A stretch of 64,000 nucleotides of DNA from the NCBI RefSeq assembly GCF_011604685.1, contig NZ_CP050063.1:890501-954500 (forward strand), written 5' to 3'. Below the pieces are notes generated by a model, which saw nothing but the letters and a program-made list of their open reading frames with translations, was not told the DNA's origin and searched no databases. The stretch comes from Spirosoma aureum (GTDB lineage Bacteria; Bacteroidota; Bacteroidia; Cytophagales; Spirosomataceae). The position numbers were made by a program, and so were the translations under genes. Below, piece after piece: positions 25,725-37,111 of this stretch (within the stretch, counting starts at the first letter, position 1; every line of letters starts with the position of its first letter).

Positions 25725-26869
25725 GTCAGCGTCAGGTATAAATCGACCGTAAAGTCGTTGGGTTGATTACTAATCTGCAATCGGTGTCGACTGGAATAGA
25801 CTAACGCCAGGCGCGATTTGGTATTTGTCAATCCAATGCCACTAGTCGTAACGGTGTCCTGCGAAATACGTACTTTTTTGTTGAAAACATGGCAGTGTAA
25901 CTCACTTCCATGAATGGTCAGGCTGATCTGGATAAGTGAATCTTCACTAGGATTTACGCCATATTTAAAGGCATTTTCGATGAAGGAAATCAGAATTAAT
26001 GGAGCAATTTGTTGGCCATTGGGGCTACCGGTAATCGAAAAATCAATTTGCACTGTTTCGTCCAGACGTAACTTTTGCAGGGCTACATAATGACTGATGT
26101 ACTCAAATTCTTTCGCCAGTGGAACCTGCTTAACGGCTGCATCCTGAATCACATACCGCATCAGCGATGATAATCGGGTAATCGCTTCGGCTGTTCGATC
26201 CGACTGCTCTAGGGCTAGCGAGTAAATGCTGTTGAGCGTATTAAACAGAAAGTGCGGATTGATCTGCGCCTTCAGATACGATAATTCGGTATTCAATTTT
26301 TCGCGTTCAGTTTCGCGCCAGCGATTGCTAACCCGGATGGCTAGTGATAATAGAAACCCGATTAAAAACAGAAAAAACGTCTGACTGATCTCCGGCGGTA
26401 AGCCCGGCTGTTTCGACCCTGGTTTCGGAAATCCAGACGGGGGCATCGGTGGGTGATTGCCCATCTCAAAAGGAGGTCTTTGCTCCATCCGATCAGGTGG
26501 CGGAGGTGGCGGCTGAGATCGTGATGGCGGCAGTATATCCCTCCGGTTGACTGCCGCCAGTGTTTGTTCAATAACCAGAAAGCATGCCAGAACGCTAAGA
26601 CCATAGATAATGTAGTTTTTTCCGAAGAAAAATCGGGGAATCAGTATGAAATAATTCGTATAGAAAAACGCAATCGTCAGCAGATAGGACAATAAGTTAC
26701 GCTGTTCGTGCGGATTGTAGGCTAATTCCGATAGTTTTGAGAAGCCGTCTTCAACAAAAATGTAAGGCAATGCCAGAAAGGTCAGGCAGCCGAAAAGGTG
26801 AATGGCAATAAGTGATGCTGTCCTGTTCATGCGAGCGAATGGATAAGGAAAATTACTGAACCTGGCCAT
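25721..26869 (-). CDS. LytS-type sensor histidine kinase with a proline-rich linker
   Basis: A 382-residue protein. About four membrane helices lie between residues 17 and 185; between the third and fourth is a Pro-rich stretch (residues 115-160, with runs such as QPPPPPPDRM). The kinase part has the His_kinase motif KAQINPHFLFNTLNSIYSL at about 215, the N-box FIENAFKYGV at about 295 and GIGLTNTKSRLAL at about 350. Such kinases sense envelope signals and phosphorylate the partner LytTR regulator, encoded next with a 4-bp overlap. Confidence 0.9.
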   Translation of the reverse strand: MARFSNFPYPFARMNRTASLIAIHLFGCLTFLALPYIFVEDGFSKLSELAYNPHEQRNLLSYLLTIAFFYTNYFILIPRFFFGKNYIIYGLSVLACFLVIEQTLAAVNRRDILPPSRSQPPPPPPDRMEQRPPFEMGNHPPMPPSGFPKPGSKQPGLPPEISQTFFLFLIGFLLSLAIRVSNRWRETEREKLNTELSYLKAQINPHFLFNTLNSIYSLALEQSDRTAEAITRLSSLMRYVIQDAAVKQVPLAKEFEYISHYVALQKLRLDETVQIDFSITGSPNGQQIAPLILISFIENAFKYGVNPSEDSLIQISLTIHGSELHCHVFNKKVRISQDTVTTSGIGLTNTKSRLALVYSSRHRLQISNQPNDFTVDLYLTLT

Positions 26870-26945
26870 CGCTTGGGTATAATCTCGGTAAATGATTGGA
26901 ATCTGTCGGTAAATAGCAGCGTACGTGTATAAACTCAGTAAAAGC

Positions 26946-26980
26946 AGAAGCGTTCAGCCCATTGTGAGCTGAACGCTTCT
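26946..26980 (-). terminator. Hairpin terminator after atpC
   Basis: Perfect 13-bp arms (26946-26958 and 26968-26980) with a 9-nt loop lie 26 bp beyond the atpC stop. On the minus strand the stem is followed by TGCTTTTACTG. It also separates the atp unit from the sensor kinase gene. Confidence 0.75.
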
Positions 26981-27006
26981 ACTTATTCCCTAATGGTATG
27001 CGTTAC

Positions 27007-27252
27007 CTAGACCACTACGGCTTCAGCAAGTACCAGCACCTTGTTTTGTAATACTTCAACAACGCCACCATCAACGGTAAACGTCTGTTGACCGGCAGCC
27101 GTCTGCACGACAATCGGTCCGCGATCCAGTGTGCTAACCAGCGGAGCGTGATCGTTCAGAACCTGAAACTGACCTTCGCTACCCGGAAATGTAACGGCAC
27201 TGGCTTCACCGGAAAAGACCTTGCGGTCAGGAGTAATAATGTCTAACGTCAT
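27007..27252 (-). CDS. atpC: F1Fo ATP synthase epsilon subunit (short form)
   Basis: An 81-residue protein with the epsilon N-terminal beta-sandwich: LDIITPDRKVFSGEASAVTFPG at the start and EGQFQVLNDHAPLVS at about residue 30, then GGVVEVLQNKVLVLAEA at the end. The C-terminal two-helix domain of longer epsilon subunits, which can inhibit rotation, is absent, as in other Bacteroidota. It is the central-stalk subunit of F1 and should be inner-membrane associated. It lies downstream of atpD but separated from it by a 223-aa gene. Confidence 0.93.
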   Translation of the reverse strand: MTLDIITPDRKVFSGEASAVTFPGSEGQFQVLNDHAPLVSTLDRGPIVVQTAAGQQTFTVDGGVVEVLQNKVLVLAEAVVV

Positions 27253-27288
27253 GCTATTGAATGATAAATTATGACCCGGTCATAATTA

Positions 27289-27960
27289 TTACAAAACTCC
27301 TTTTACGAAATTTAGTACGCTGCCGATTTGGGTCTTTGCAGCTGGTTCGGCGGCTTTAGCAACCAAACCGCCCTGGTCTAACTTACTGACGGATCCCAAA
27401 GCAGTCGAAATCAGAGATTGGCCAGTCGATTGGGTTCCTCCGCCCAGCGCCGACAGTGCACTACCAATGCCGCCCAGACCACTTGTTAGCTGACTGCCTT
27501 TGCCCAGCAACGAGCCAGCCGCCAGAATGCCCTCCAGTTGATTGCCTCCCGAGGCAAGTTTGGCCAGACTAACTGCTTTTCCGAGTACGCCATTGCCTAG
27601 AGCTCCGGTCGGAATGAGCGGAAGCAACGCTTTCAGTTTGCCAGCCTGAGCCAGCAACTTATCTTTGAACGAAGTAGGCTTTGCCTGGGCTTCGGCCTCC
27701 AGGCCAGCAATTCCCGCTTTAAGCTCCTGCGTTGTTGTGGTTTTATCGCCTTTGTCCAGAGCTGCAACGGCATTATCCAGGTGTGTTGTGGACGAAGAAT
27801 CCTGAGCCAACGCCGGTACAATAGCAACCTCGTTGATCGCACCAGCCACTAAAGCCGTTTGAGCTACAGGAAATTCAACCTGAGCAGAAGCTGCCGGCAT
27901 TAACAACAAGCTTAAGGGTAATACGACTAGTCCCCAACTTAATCTAATCGACGTTTTCAT
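27289..27960 (-). CDS. Secreted Ala/Gly/Leu/Ser-rich protein between atpD and atpC
   Basis: A 223-residue protein with a signal peptide (hydrophobic residues 9-26, cut near ASAQ). The mature part is low-complexity: an alpha-helical stretch with Lys/Asp/Glu (LDNAVAALDKGDKTTTTQELKAGI region, residues 80-120) and then Gly/Leu/Ser-rich segments (LGGIGSALSALGGG). No enzymatic motif is seen. It lies 111 bp after atpD and 36 bp before atpC on the same strand. Nothing links its export to ATP synthase function. Family not recognised. Confidence 0.65.
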   Translation of the reverse strand: MKTSIRLSWGLVVLPLSLLLMPAASAQVEFPVAQTALVAGAINEVAIVPALAQDSSSTTHLDNAVAALDKGDKTTTTQELKAGIAGLEAEAQAKPTSFKDKLLAQAGKLKALLPLIPTGALGNGVLGKAVSLAKLASGGNQLEGILAAGSLLGKGSQLTSGLGGIGSALSALGGGTQSTGQSLISTALGSVSKLDQGGLVAKAAEPAAKTQIGSVLNFVKGVL

Positions 27961-28016
27961 AAAACTAAAGACGTTTTTGTTTTTTGACTATTAGACTTAA
28001 GAAAGGGAATTTGGTA

Positions 28017-28064
28017 TCAGGGATACAGTTAACAAAAGATTAAAGTTTGTAACCGTATCCCTGA
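28017..28064 (-). terminator. Hairpin between atpD and the secreted-protein gene
   Basis: Arms 28017-28033 and 28049-28064 pair over about 15 of 17 positions (TCAGGGATAC core) with a 15-nt loop. On the minus strand it follows the atpD stop by 8 bp. The downstream tail is not clearly T-rich, so it may stop or merely attenuate transcription into the next gene. Confidence 0.5.
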
Positions 28065-28071
28065 ATTATCG

Positions 28072-29688
<1,617 letters not shown>

Positions 29689-29886
29689 TCATTTTCGGGT
29701 TATTAGACTATAGAATACATTTGGTAGTTAGGTTTTTATCCTAAGGAATAAACAAAATTGACCCAGAGCGGATTTGTACAAAAGTTAGTTGCTGGTGGTT
29801 ATCGCCTTACCACTAGCGGCTAGTATTCAATAACTAACCAACTACGATCGACTAACCATTTACTCTTTATTAACCACGACTTATTC

Positions 29887-31479
29887 ATGCTTCAACAACG
29901 TTCAAGCGGCCTGTTGCTCCACATCACATCATTGCCTTCAGCACACGGCGTAGGCGATTTAGGACCAGAAGCCTACCGCTTCGCTGATTTTCTGTATGCT
30001 TCCGGGCAAACCTATTGGCAAATACTGCCATTGACTCCTGTAGACCCTGGTTCGGGGTTTTCTCCTTATAGCAGTCCGTCGGCTTTTGCCGGAAATATAT
30101 TGCTGATCAGTCTGGAGAAACTGGCTGATGAAAACCTCCTAAGTCCAGATGATCTGGCTGTATTTAATGAACAGCCACTTCACGATATTTCGGTGAGTGA
30201 AGCTCCCGCCACATCGGGCGATGCGCCATCGGCGGTACTTGCCGGACCGCTTATTCTGGCACCTTCTACCCTTCATGCCGCCTGGATTAAAAAGCGGCCT
30301 TTGCTGCAACTGGCAGCTGATACGTTTCTCCGTGATGCCACACCCGCCCAACGCAGCGATTATGATCGATTTTGTGCATGGCAGGCCGATTGGCTTGATG
30401 ATTATGCATTGTTTACGGCTTTGCAGGACGAAACGGGTGAGTCGACCTGGGTGCGCTGGCCGGAAGAGATCGTCCGGCGTGACCCGGCTGCGCTGGCCCG
30501 TCAAAGGGAGTTGCTTCACGATCGGATTGAAGAAGTTAAGGTGCTGCAATATTTCTTTTTTCGGCAATGGAATGAATTGATCGCCTATTGCTATACCCGA
30601 AAGATTCACCTTATCGGCGACATTCCGATCTACGTTCAGTTCAACAGCACAGAAGTCTGGGCAAATCCAACACTGTTTAAACTGGATGCCAACTTTCAGC
30701 CGCTATTTGTGGCGGGTGCTCCACCCGATTATTTTAGCGAATATGGTCAGCGGTGGGGCAATCCGATTTATGATTGGGAAGAACATCGGCGAACCGGTTT
30801 TGCGTGGTGGATGCATCGGTTACGGCATCAAATGTCGCTTTACAGCCTGACGCGCCTGGACCATTTTTTGGGTTTTGCCATCTATTGGGAAATTCCGGCA
30901 AGTGAACCAACCGCTAAGGTAGGCGAGTGGGTAAAAGCACCTATTGAGGCATTCATGCACGCCATGCACCGACAATTTGTGAATTTACCTGTGATTGCCG
31001 AAGATTTGGGCGCGCGTACTGCCGACATGCAACCGCATTTGCGTCATTATGGCATTCCGGGTATGCGTGTCATTCAGTTTGGTTTCGGTGATGATTTACC
31101 TACATCCTCCCATGGCGTTCACAATCATACCGAAAACGTGGTCGTCTATTCGGGCACACACGATAATAACACAACACTCGGCTGGTTTAAGGAAATTACT
31201 GAAGAAACCCGTCAGAAATTGAATGACTATATTGGTTTCCCTATTACCAGCGAAAACATAGCCGATCAGATTTGCCGCCTGACGATGCAATCAGTTGCCC
31301 GTCTCGCCATCATGCCGGTGCAGGATATCCTGAACCTTGATGAAACAAACCGCATGAATACACCTGGTTTGGGCGGGCGAAGCTGGCAATGGCGATTACA
31401 GCCAGGACAACTGACTGAGGAAGTAGCCGAAAAACTACTGAAACTCACCGAAATGACAGGAAGAACGGAAGGGTCCTAA
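29887..31479 (+). CDS. malQ: 4-alpha-glucanotransferase (GH77)
   Basis: A 530-residue cytoplasmic enzyme of normal length. GH77 motifs appear in order: SSGLLLHITSLPSAHGVGDLG at the start, LPLTPVDPGSGFSPYSSPSAFAGN at about residue 45, IGDIPIYV at about 242, YDWEEHRRTGFAWW at about 294, RLDHFLGF (catalytic Asp) at about 322, VIAEDLGARTADMQ (acid Glu) at about 368 and YSGTHDNNTTLGWF at about 420. It transfers maltosyl or longer glucans during glycogen and maltodextrin turnover. A GT3 glycogen synthase is encoded 21 kb away. Confidence 0.95.
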   Translation: MLQQRSSGLLLHITSLPSAHGVGDLGPEAYRFADFLYASGQTYWQILPLTPVDPGSGFSPYSSPSAFAGNILLISLEKLADENLLSPDDLAVFNEQPLHDISVSEAPATSGDAPSAVLAGPLILAPSTLHAAWIKKRPLLQLAADTFLRDATPAQRSDYDRFCAWQADWLDDYALFTALQDETGESTWVRWPEEIVRRDPAALARQRELLHDRIEEVKVLQYFFFRQWNELIAYCYTRKIHLIGDIPIYVQFNSTEVWANPTLFKLDANFQPLFVAGAPPDYFSEYGQRWGNPIYDWEEHRRTGFAWWMHRLRHQMSLYSLTRLDHFLGFAIYWEIPASEPTAKVGEWVKAPIEAFMHAMHRQFVNLPVIAEDLGARTADMQPHLRHYGIPGMRVIQFGFGDDLPTSSHGVHNHTENVVVYSGTHDNNTTLGWFKEITEETRQKLNDYIGFPITSENIADQICRLTMQSVARLAIMPVQDILNLDETNRMNTPGLGGRSWQWRLQPGQLTEEVAEKLLKLTEMTGRTEGS

Positions 31480-31485
31480 AAGATT

Positions 31486-31529
31486 GATGGTGTAGTCGGG
31501 CAGACAAGTATACGCCCGACTACACCATC
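31486..31529. terminator. Bidirectional terminator between malQ and the aldo/keto reductase
   Basis: Perfect 16-bp arms (31486-31501 and 31514-31529, TAGTCGGGC core) with a 12-nt loop lie between two converging genes. It ends 2 bp before the aldo/keto reductase stop codon, so it can serve both strands. Confidence 0.85.
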
Positions 31530-31531
31530 AT

Positions 31532-32524
31532 TTACACTAGCTCGAGTTCCTGGAGTTGCTGGCTTATAAACACCAGCTCATCTGTCGAAAGGCTGATATC
31601 AATGGCTTTTGCATTTTGAATGGCCTGTTCGGCGTTACGGGCGCCTGCAAGAGCAGCCGTTATGCCCGGTTGTTCGATTGTCCAGCGAATGACTAGCTGG
31701 CTTAGGCTGGCATCTTTTTCATCGGCCAATGGTTTGAGTTTTTCTAATAAATCGTTGGCCTGAAGAATGTTTTGTTCTTTAAAGAACCGATAGCCGGTCC
31801 GGTGGTCGCCTTCCGCAAACCGATGACCGGGTTTGATTTTTCCGGTGAGCAATCCCCGCTCCATGGGGCTATAGGCAAGAATGCCTTTTTTATGTTCGAG
31901 GCAATAAGGAACCAGCGACTCATTAATTGACTGGTTGAGCATACTAAACGGAACCTGATTAGCAGCTAGTTTGACCACGGTTTCCGCTTGCTGCATCTGC
32001 TCAACCGAATAGTTACTCACCCCCGCCTGACGCACTTTGCCTTGTTCGATTAACCGCAGCACCGCTTCCATGCTTTCTTCGATGGGCGTGGTTTTGTTCG
32101 GCCAGTGCATTTGGTACAAATCGATATAGTCAGTTCCTAACCGCTTCAGACTGTCTTCGCATTCTTTCATGATACTTTCCTTGCCCGCGTACCGGTAGAT
32201 GTCAATGGGATTCCCGGAATTGTCCTGACTTTTGAACCCGAAATCGCCTTTGGTCAAGTCCCAGCGCATGCCGTACTTTGTCAGGATCTGTATTTTGTCG
32301 CGTGGGAGGCCTTTTATAGCCTCACCAACAATTTCCTCACTGGCTCCCTGCCCATAGACAGGTGCGGTGTCGATAGCGGTTACGCCCAGGTCGTAGGAGG
32401 CTCTTATGGCTTCAATGGCTCCTGTTTGTTCGGTACCACCCCACATCCAGCCTCCAGCGGCCCATGCGCCAAATGTGATAACGGAAACGGATAAATCGGA
32501 GTCTCCCAGTTGTCTGTATTCCAT
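31532..32524 (-). CDS. Aldo/keto reductase
   Basis: A 330-residue NAD(P)H-dependent oxidoreductase. Active-site residues are visible: Asp-Tyr in AIDTAPVYGQG at about residue 51, Lys in ILTKYGMRWD at about 85 and His in YIDLYQMHWP at about 136. The C-terminal nucleotide-binding segment ITAALAGARNAEQAIQNAKA at about 290 is typical. The substrate is unknown; the group includes general aldehyde reductases. It is monocistronic. Confidence 0.93.
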   Translation of the reverse strand: MEYRQLGDSDLSVSVITFGAWAAGGWMWGGTEQTGAIEAIRASYDLGVTAIDTAPVYGQGASEEIVGEAIKGLPRDKIQILTKYGMRWDLTKGDFGFKSQDNSGNPIDIYRYAGKESIMKECEDSLKRLGTDYIDLYQMHWPNKTTPIEESMEAVLRLIEQGKVRQAGVSNYSVEQMQQAETVVKLAANQVPFSMLNQSINESLVPYCLEHKKGILAYSPMERGLLTGKIKPGHRFAEGDHRTGYRFFKEQNILQANDLLEKLKPLADEKDASLSQLVIRWTIEQPGITAALAGARNAEQAIQNAKAIDISLSTDELVFISQQLQELELV

Positions 32525-32634
32525 GTGTTCTGCGTAAAAGATGAAATCGGTCAGTAAAAGAAAAGTTTAGCCTCGTTTGTTGATTATTAGTTTAAAGTTA
32601 TTCCGGACATCTAAAAGGTAGGTCTGCACAGACG

Positions 32635-32666
32635 TTGTTTTTCTTTCAAGTTCTACTCTACTTTTG
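32635..32666 (+). promoter_or_regulatory. Promoter of the 1011-aa TPR protein gene
   Basis: TTG at 32635-32637, 21 nt, then TACTTTTG at 32659-32666. The start codon at 32741 is 74 bp downstream of the -7 box. Confidence 0.6.
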
Positions 32667-32740
32667 GCGGTCCTTGGAAAGCTACAGCTATCCAAAGAAG
32701 CCAGCAGGCACTAACTAACTATTACAGACGTTTCTGTTTC

Positions 32741-35700
32741 ATGTCATCCTTATTTTTCTGGTCTGCGTGGAGCCGGATTTATCGGTCTACGTATTTAGTA
32801 AGTCTTTTTTTTGTAGCTGTAAGCGTGATTCTGTTCATTGTTGCCTGGGCACAGGGGTTGGGCAATGTTGTTCACTGGAATGTTTTGAGCGAACTGAATG
32901 AATTGCCCGTTACGTTTCAAACCTTTTCGGATGGCTTACTCGACTACGCCGTAAATAGCAAAGCCTACGCCGTTTCCGAACAGTTTGTAGCTTCGGCTAT
33001 GCAGATTCGGCCGGGTGTAGCTACGGCTTTTTTAATTGGAATAAGTATTGCTTTTATCCTACTGATCAGTGCTGTTACCCGCTTCGATCAAGTACGCTAT
33101 TTAGTCAGTATGGCTGCCCTGATCCTTGGATTGGCCTTTTTTCGTTGGGAGATGCTCGAGGTTCCGGGCCTGGGTGGCAACTACCTCTTCCTTATCCTGA
33201 CGTTCGTGTTTGGATCGGTGAGTTATTACTTTCATGCCTTTCGGGCCGATTATCCAATTACCGTGCGGCTAGCCGTTTTTACGCTGCTAACAATCGTTGT
33301 AGCCGCTCTATTAGGCGCATTGTCACCCGTAGCCTTTCCGGCTATGATCGTGGTAAGCTATGGTATGCCGGTCTTACTGGTGTTCAGTGTTGGCTTTATA
33401 TTTTTCATTGCGGCCGAAATTATTGCCGGACTGGTCTGGATTACGTCGGCGGGAAAACCAGAAGGATCTTCTCCACAAGTAAGCCAACGACGAACGCTGG
33501 GTTTTAATAACTTTCTGATCGTCAGTTTTTTGTATCTAATCAATCTGGCTCTCATCTGGCTTAAAAACACCCGGTCCATTGATTGGGATATACTGGCTAT
33601 CAGTCCGTTCATCTTATATCTGACATCCGTAATGCTGGGTATCTGGGGTTTTCAGCGGTTGATTCAGCAGCAGGACGCAGTCTCCTTCCGGGATTCGGGT
33701 GCGTATCTATACACGGGGCTGGCCTTGCTGACTACGCTGACCATGGCTTATGCGTTTGCATCGGCCAACGACCCTCTGGTGGAGCTGTTTGAGGATGTTA
33801 TTGTCTATACGCACTTAGCGATGGGACTATGTTTTGTCGCTTATGTCGTTATAAATTTTCTGCCCATTTACCAGCAGAACCTGCCCGTTTATCGAATCCT
33901 TTACAAACCTAAACGGCTTGAATTAAGCCTGTTTCGGATAGTAGGTGTCGTTGGTGTCGTTGTTTTGCTGGCATCGGGAGGGCTGATTACATTCCGGCAG
34001 GGAGTGGCTGGTTATTACAATGGGCTGGGTGATTATTACAGGGTTAGTAATGAGCCGACATCGGCCAATGCATTTTATAATCTGGCGCTGGAACAGGAGT
34101 TTCAGAATCATAAGTCCAATTACTCACTGGCATCGCTGGCCCTGTCGCAGAATAACCAGACAGCAGCAGCTTTTTATTTCCAGCAGGCACTACTGAAACA
34201 GCCAAATCCACAGGATTATGTTGGACTAAGCCAGACCTATCTGCAAACGGATTTGTTTTTTGAAGCCGTTAAAACCCTGCAACGAGGTCTCCGGGCATTT
34301 CCTGGTAGTGGCGAATTACAGAATAATCTTGGCTACCTCTACGCCCGAACGAGTGTGGCCGATTCTGCTTATTACTATCTAAAAGCAGCAACGGGAAATG
34401 TTTCCCGCGATGAGGTGCCCGAATCGAATCTGTTGGCGTTCTATGCACGAAATCCCAGCGTACTGGCTGCTGATTCGACTCTGGCTAAAAACACGGCAAA
34501 ATCTACTTATGAGTCTTATCAGGCCAATGCCCTGGTACTTCTGATGGTGGCTCAGTCTCAGTTTGACCGACCAGATACCACTCAGCCAGAAAAGCCTGTC
34601 TGGTTAACAGAACCGATCGCTAATCAGGGGTTGAGCGTCGGGCGATTTGCCAGTTTATATAATTACGCGCTAACCAACCAGCGATCCGACAGTAGTCTGA
34701 CAGCAACCATTCAACGGCTGTCTACTGATCCTGTCAATCAGGATTTTACGGATGATTTATTGCTGGCCCGCGCGATAGCAGAATACAACCGGGAGAATCA
34801 TGTAGATGCGTTCGGTCTGATGAATCAGCTGGCAGAGGGCGACGAACAGAATGGAGCTGCTTATCGCTCCATAGCCGGGTTGTGGTTTTTGGAGCAGGGG
34901 CTCTATCGTAGGGCGGCCGAAACATTCGCTTACAATTCGGATACGACATCGATTTACTACCGCGCCGTGGCTTTGACAAAAGCGAACGATCTGGCGATTG
35001 CGCAATCGTTTTGGGAAACGGCCTCAACAAATGATCCGGCAGTAGCCGCTTTAAAACAGGTTCTATATACGGAGCGTAAGCCCGAAACGGATCTGGAAAA
35101 AGCATTTTATTCAACTTACCGACTGGATGATCTTAACCGGGGAGCCTACTGGGAAACCATAAAGGACCCCAGCCTGAAAACGGTTTCGGGGGTTGCCCTG
35201 GCGAATAATTACCTCGATGACTTGCAATGGCGAAATGCACAGTTGATTTTATCGGGGTTGCCCGATTCGGATCAGATTACCCCGGTCGCCGTGTCGATGC
35301 GTACCATCGCGGCTCTGCGATTGTCGGCCTTTCGGCGTAGTGTTGGCTCGGCGGAAACGATGGCGAATAAAACTGTTCTGCCGCACTATCAGGCTGAACG
35401 GGCTTACTGGCTTGGCCAGACCTACGACCGGACGCACCAGCTCTCCAAAGCACAGCAGTCTTATCAGGAAGCCATTCAACTGGCTCCGCTAAATCCCCAA
35501 ATTGTTTCGGCAGCTGCTCAGCTTAAAAGACAGCAGAAGCAATCCAGAGAAGCTTATGATGTTGTGGTGAAAGCACTGCCTTATAATGACGATAATGCAG
35601 AATTGCTCAAGACCTACATTAACCTTAGTCTTGATCTGAGCCTTCGTGATTATGCTGAAAACGGCCTGGAAAAACTTCGGGCGGCTACAACTCCCACCGA

Positions 35701-35776
35701 TTATCAGGCGTTTCTGACAACTTATCAGGAAAAATTAGCGTCAATCGAAAACAGCCGTCAAAAATTCCTTCAATAA
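32741..35776 (+). CDS. Eleven-TM protein with a TPR C-terminal half
   Basis: A 1011-residue protein. Residues 13-420 hold about eleven hydrophobic helices. From about 425 there is a long soluble region of helical repeats of TPR type: NGLGDYYRVSNEPTSANAFYNLALEQ, AAFYFQQALLKQPNPQDYVGL, LAIAQSFWETA and AQQSYQEAIQLAPLNPQIVSAA near the C-terminus. No enzymatic motif is evident. TPR regions usually scaffold partners; the membrane half could anchor an envelope or polysaccharide-export complex. It starts a plus-strand group with the 174-aa unknown and an ABC ATPase, but the 76-bp gap and a possible -7 box (35779-35786) leave the operon uncertain. Confidence 0.7.
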   Translation: MSSLFFWSAWSRIYRSTYLVSLFFVAVSVILFIVAWAQGLGNVVHWNVLSELNELPVTFQTFSDGLLDYAVNSKAYAVSEQFVASAMQIRPGVATAFLIGISIAFILLISAVTRFDQVRYLVSMAALILGLAFFRWEMLEVPGLGGNYLFLILTFVFGSVSYYFHAFRADYPITVRLAVFTLLTIVVAALLGALSPVAFPAMIVVSYGMPVLLVFSVGFIFFIAAEIIAGLVWITSAGKPEGSSPQVSQRRTLGFNNFLIVSFLYLINLALIWLKNTRSIDWDILAISPFILYLTSVMLGIWGFQRLIQQQDAVSFRDSGAYLYTGLALLTTLTMAYAFASANDPLVELFEDVIVYTHLAMGLCFVAYVVINFLPIYQQNLPVYRILYKPKRLELSLFRIVGVVGVVVLLASGGLITFRQGVAGYYNGLGDYYRVSNEPTSANAFYNLALEQEFQNHKSNYSLASLALSQNNQTAAAFYFQQALLKQPNPQDYVGLSQTYLQTDLFFEAVKTLQRGLRAFPGSGELQNNLGYLYARTSVADSAYYYLKAATGNVSRDEVPESNLLAFYARNPSVLAADSTLAKNTAKSTYESYQANALVLLMVAQSQFDRPDTTQPEKPVWLTEPIANQGLSVGRFASLYNYALTNQRSDSSLTATIQRLSTDPVNQDFTDDLLLARAIAEYNRENHVDAFGLMNQLAEGDEQNGAAYRSIAGLWFLEQGLYRRAAETFAYNSDTTSIYYRAVALTKANDLAIAQSFWETASTNDPAVAALKQVLYTERKPETDLEKAFYSTYRLDDLNRGAYWETIKDPSLKTVSGVALANNYLDDLQWRNAQLILSGLPDSDQITPVAVSMRTIAALRLSAFRRSVGSAETMANKTVLPHYQAERAYWLGQTYDRTHQLSKAQQSYQEAIQLAPLNPQIVSAAAQLKRQQKQSREAYDVVVKALPYNDDNAELLKTYINLSLDLSLRDYAENGLEKLRAATTPTDYQAFLTTYQEKLASIENSRQKFLQ

Positions 35777-35852
35777 GTTAGCTTTGTTCATTGTAATGTT
35801 TTGGTTTTGAGCCTTGCCAGTGTCAATCTCTCCATTATCCTGAACCGAGTTT

Positions 35853-36377
35853 ATGAATCGAAAATTGAGTTGGGTGAAAGAAGCCTTCAACCGTGACGTC
35901 GTGATTATACAGGACGAACAGATTGTAGGCGGAATGCGTCGCGACATGATCAGCAGTGATGTAGAAGCACAGTTAAAGACCACTCATCTGCGGTTTGATG
36001 TTCGGGGTTTTCTAGTACATTCGGTTACTATTCATGACCTGAATGCAGCTAATCAGGTTGTCGGCCAGATTGACTTTGCATTTGGTAAACGCGCCGAATT
36101 GAAACTGGTGTCGGGCGAAAGTTATCGCTGGAAGCGTCATAATATGCTGATGCGGGAGTGGGATATGATTCGTGTGGACCCCTATGGATTACCCGAGAAA
36201 GAAATTGTCAGTTACGATTTGACCCGTAAATTTTTTCAGGATGCCGGAGATATTCTCATCAATGAAGAGAATTCGCCATCTACTATCGATATTGTTGTTT
36301 TAACAGGTTTGTTTATACGAAATTACTTTCAGCGCCGTCGCCGTCTTGCAACAGCGGCTATTGTTGCTACCCGCTAA
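35853..36377 (+). CDS. Conserved-looking 174-aa protein of unknown function
   Basis: A 174-residue cytoplasmic protein, mostly predicted beta-strand ([41 protein letters not shown]), with a Trp-Lys-Arg/Arg-Glu-Trp cluster at about residues 91-105 and a basic C-terminal helix ([15 protein letters not shown]). The strand layout faintly recalls the tubby/LURP-one fold, but this is a weak impression. It ends 11 bp before the LolD-like ATPase gene, so the two are probably co-expressed. Not recognised as a named family. Confidence 0.6.
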   Translation: MNRKLSWVKEAFNRDVVIIQDEQIVGGMRRDMISSDVEAQLKTTHLRFDVRGFLVHSVTIHDLNAANQVVGQIDFAFGKRAELKLVSGESYRWKRHNMLMREWDMIRVDPYGLPEKEIVSYDLTRKFFQDAGDILINEENSPSTIDIVVLTGLFIRNYFQRRRRLATAAIVATR

Positions 36378-36388
36378 CTTCATCCAGC

Positions 36389-37111
36389 ATGAATATTATC
36401 GAAACTCGCAGTATTGCCAAACGCTACGTAATGGGAACCGAAGTCGTTGAGGCTCTTAAATCCATCACGATCAGTATCAATAAGGGCGAATATGTCGCGT
36501 TTATGGGTCCATCTGGGTCCGGTAAATCTACCCTGATGAACATTGTTGGGTGCCTGGACTCACCAACCTCAGGTCAATACATCCTGAATAATCAGGATGT
36601 TAGCAGCATGGGCGAAAACGAATTGGCTGAAGTGCGAAATAAAGAAATCGGCTTTGTCTTTCAGACATTCAACCTGTTGCCTCGCCAGACCTCGCTTGAA
36701 AATGTGGCATTACCCCTCATTTATGCAGGATATAATAAAGCCGACCGTACGGAAAAGGCAATGCTGGCCCTAAAAAACGTCGGTTTAGAGAACCGGGCTG
36801 GTCACCGGCCCAACGAACTCTCGGGTGGTCAGCGGCAACGCGTGGCTGTGGCGCGGGCGTTAGTGAACGACCCCAGTATCCTGCTTGCCGATGAACCGAC
36901 GGGTAACCTCGATACCAAGACCTCCTACGAGATTATGGATCTTTTTGACCAGATTCACAGTAAGGGCAACACCGTGATTATGGTAACTCACGAAGAGGAT
37001 ATTGCCGAATATGCGCACCGCATCGTCAGGCTTCGTGATGGTCTTGTCGAAACAGATCGCCTGAATGCCAATATTCGGAAAGCCCACGCATTAATGCAGT
37101 CACTGGAATAA
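36389..37111 (+). CDS. LolD/MacB-type ABC transporter ATP-binding protein
   Basis: A 240-residue ATPase with Walker [10 protein letters not shown] at about residue 40, Q-loop [22 protein letters not shown] at about 88, signature [20 protein letters not shown] at about 143 and Walker [16 protein letters not shown]. The [12 protein letters not shown] segment and size are those of the LolD/MacB/FtsE branch, which drives lipoprotein release or macrolide/peptide export. No FtsX-like permease is adjacent, so its partner must be encoded elsewhere. Confidence 0.9.
   Translation: MNIIETRSIAKRYVMGTEVVEALKSITISINKGEYVAFMGPSGSGKSTLMNIVGCLDSPTSGQYILNNQDVSSMGENELAEVRNKEIGFVFQTFNLLPRQTSLENVALPLIYAGYNKADRTEKAMLALKNVGLENRAGHRPNELSGGQRQRVAVARALVNDPSILLADEPTGNLDTKTSYEIMDLFDQIHSKGNTVIMVTHEEDIAEYAHRIVRLRDGLVETDRLNANIRKAHALMQSLE

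Noticed and set aside
26490..26530. Repeat-like GGTGGCGGAGG stretch
   Set aside because: It is the coding sequence of the proline-rich kinase linker, not an independent repeat.
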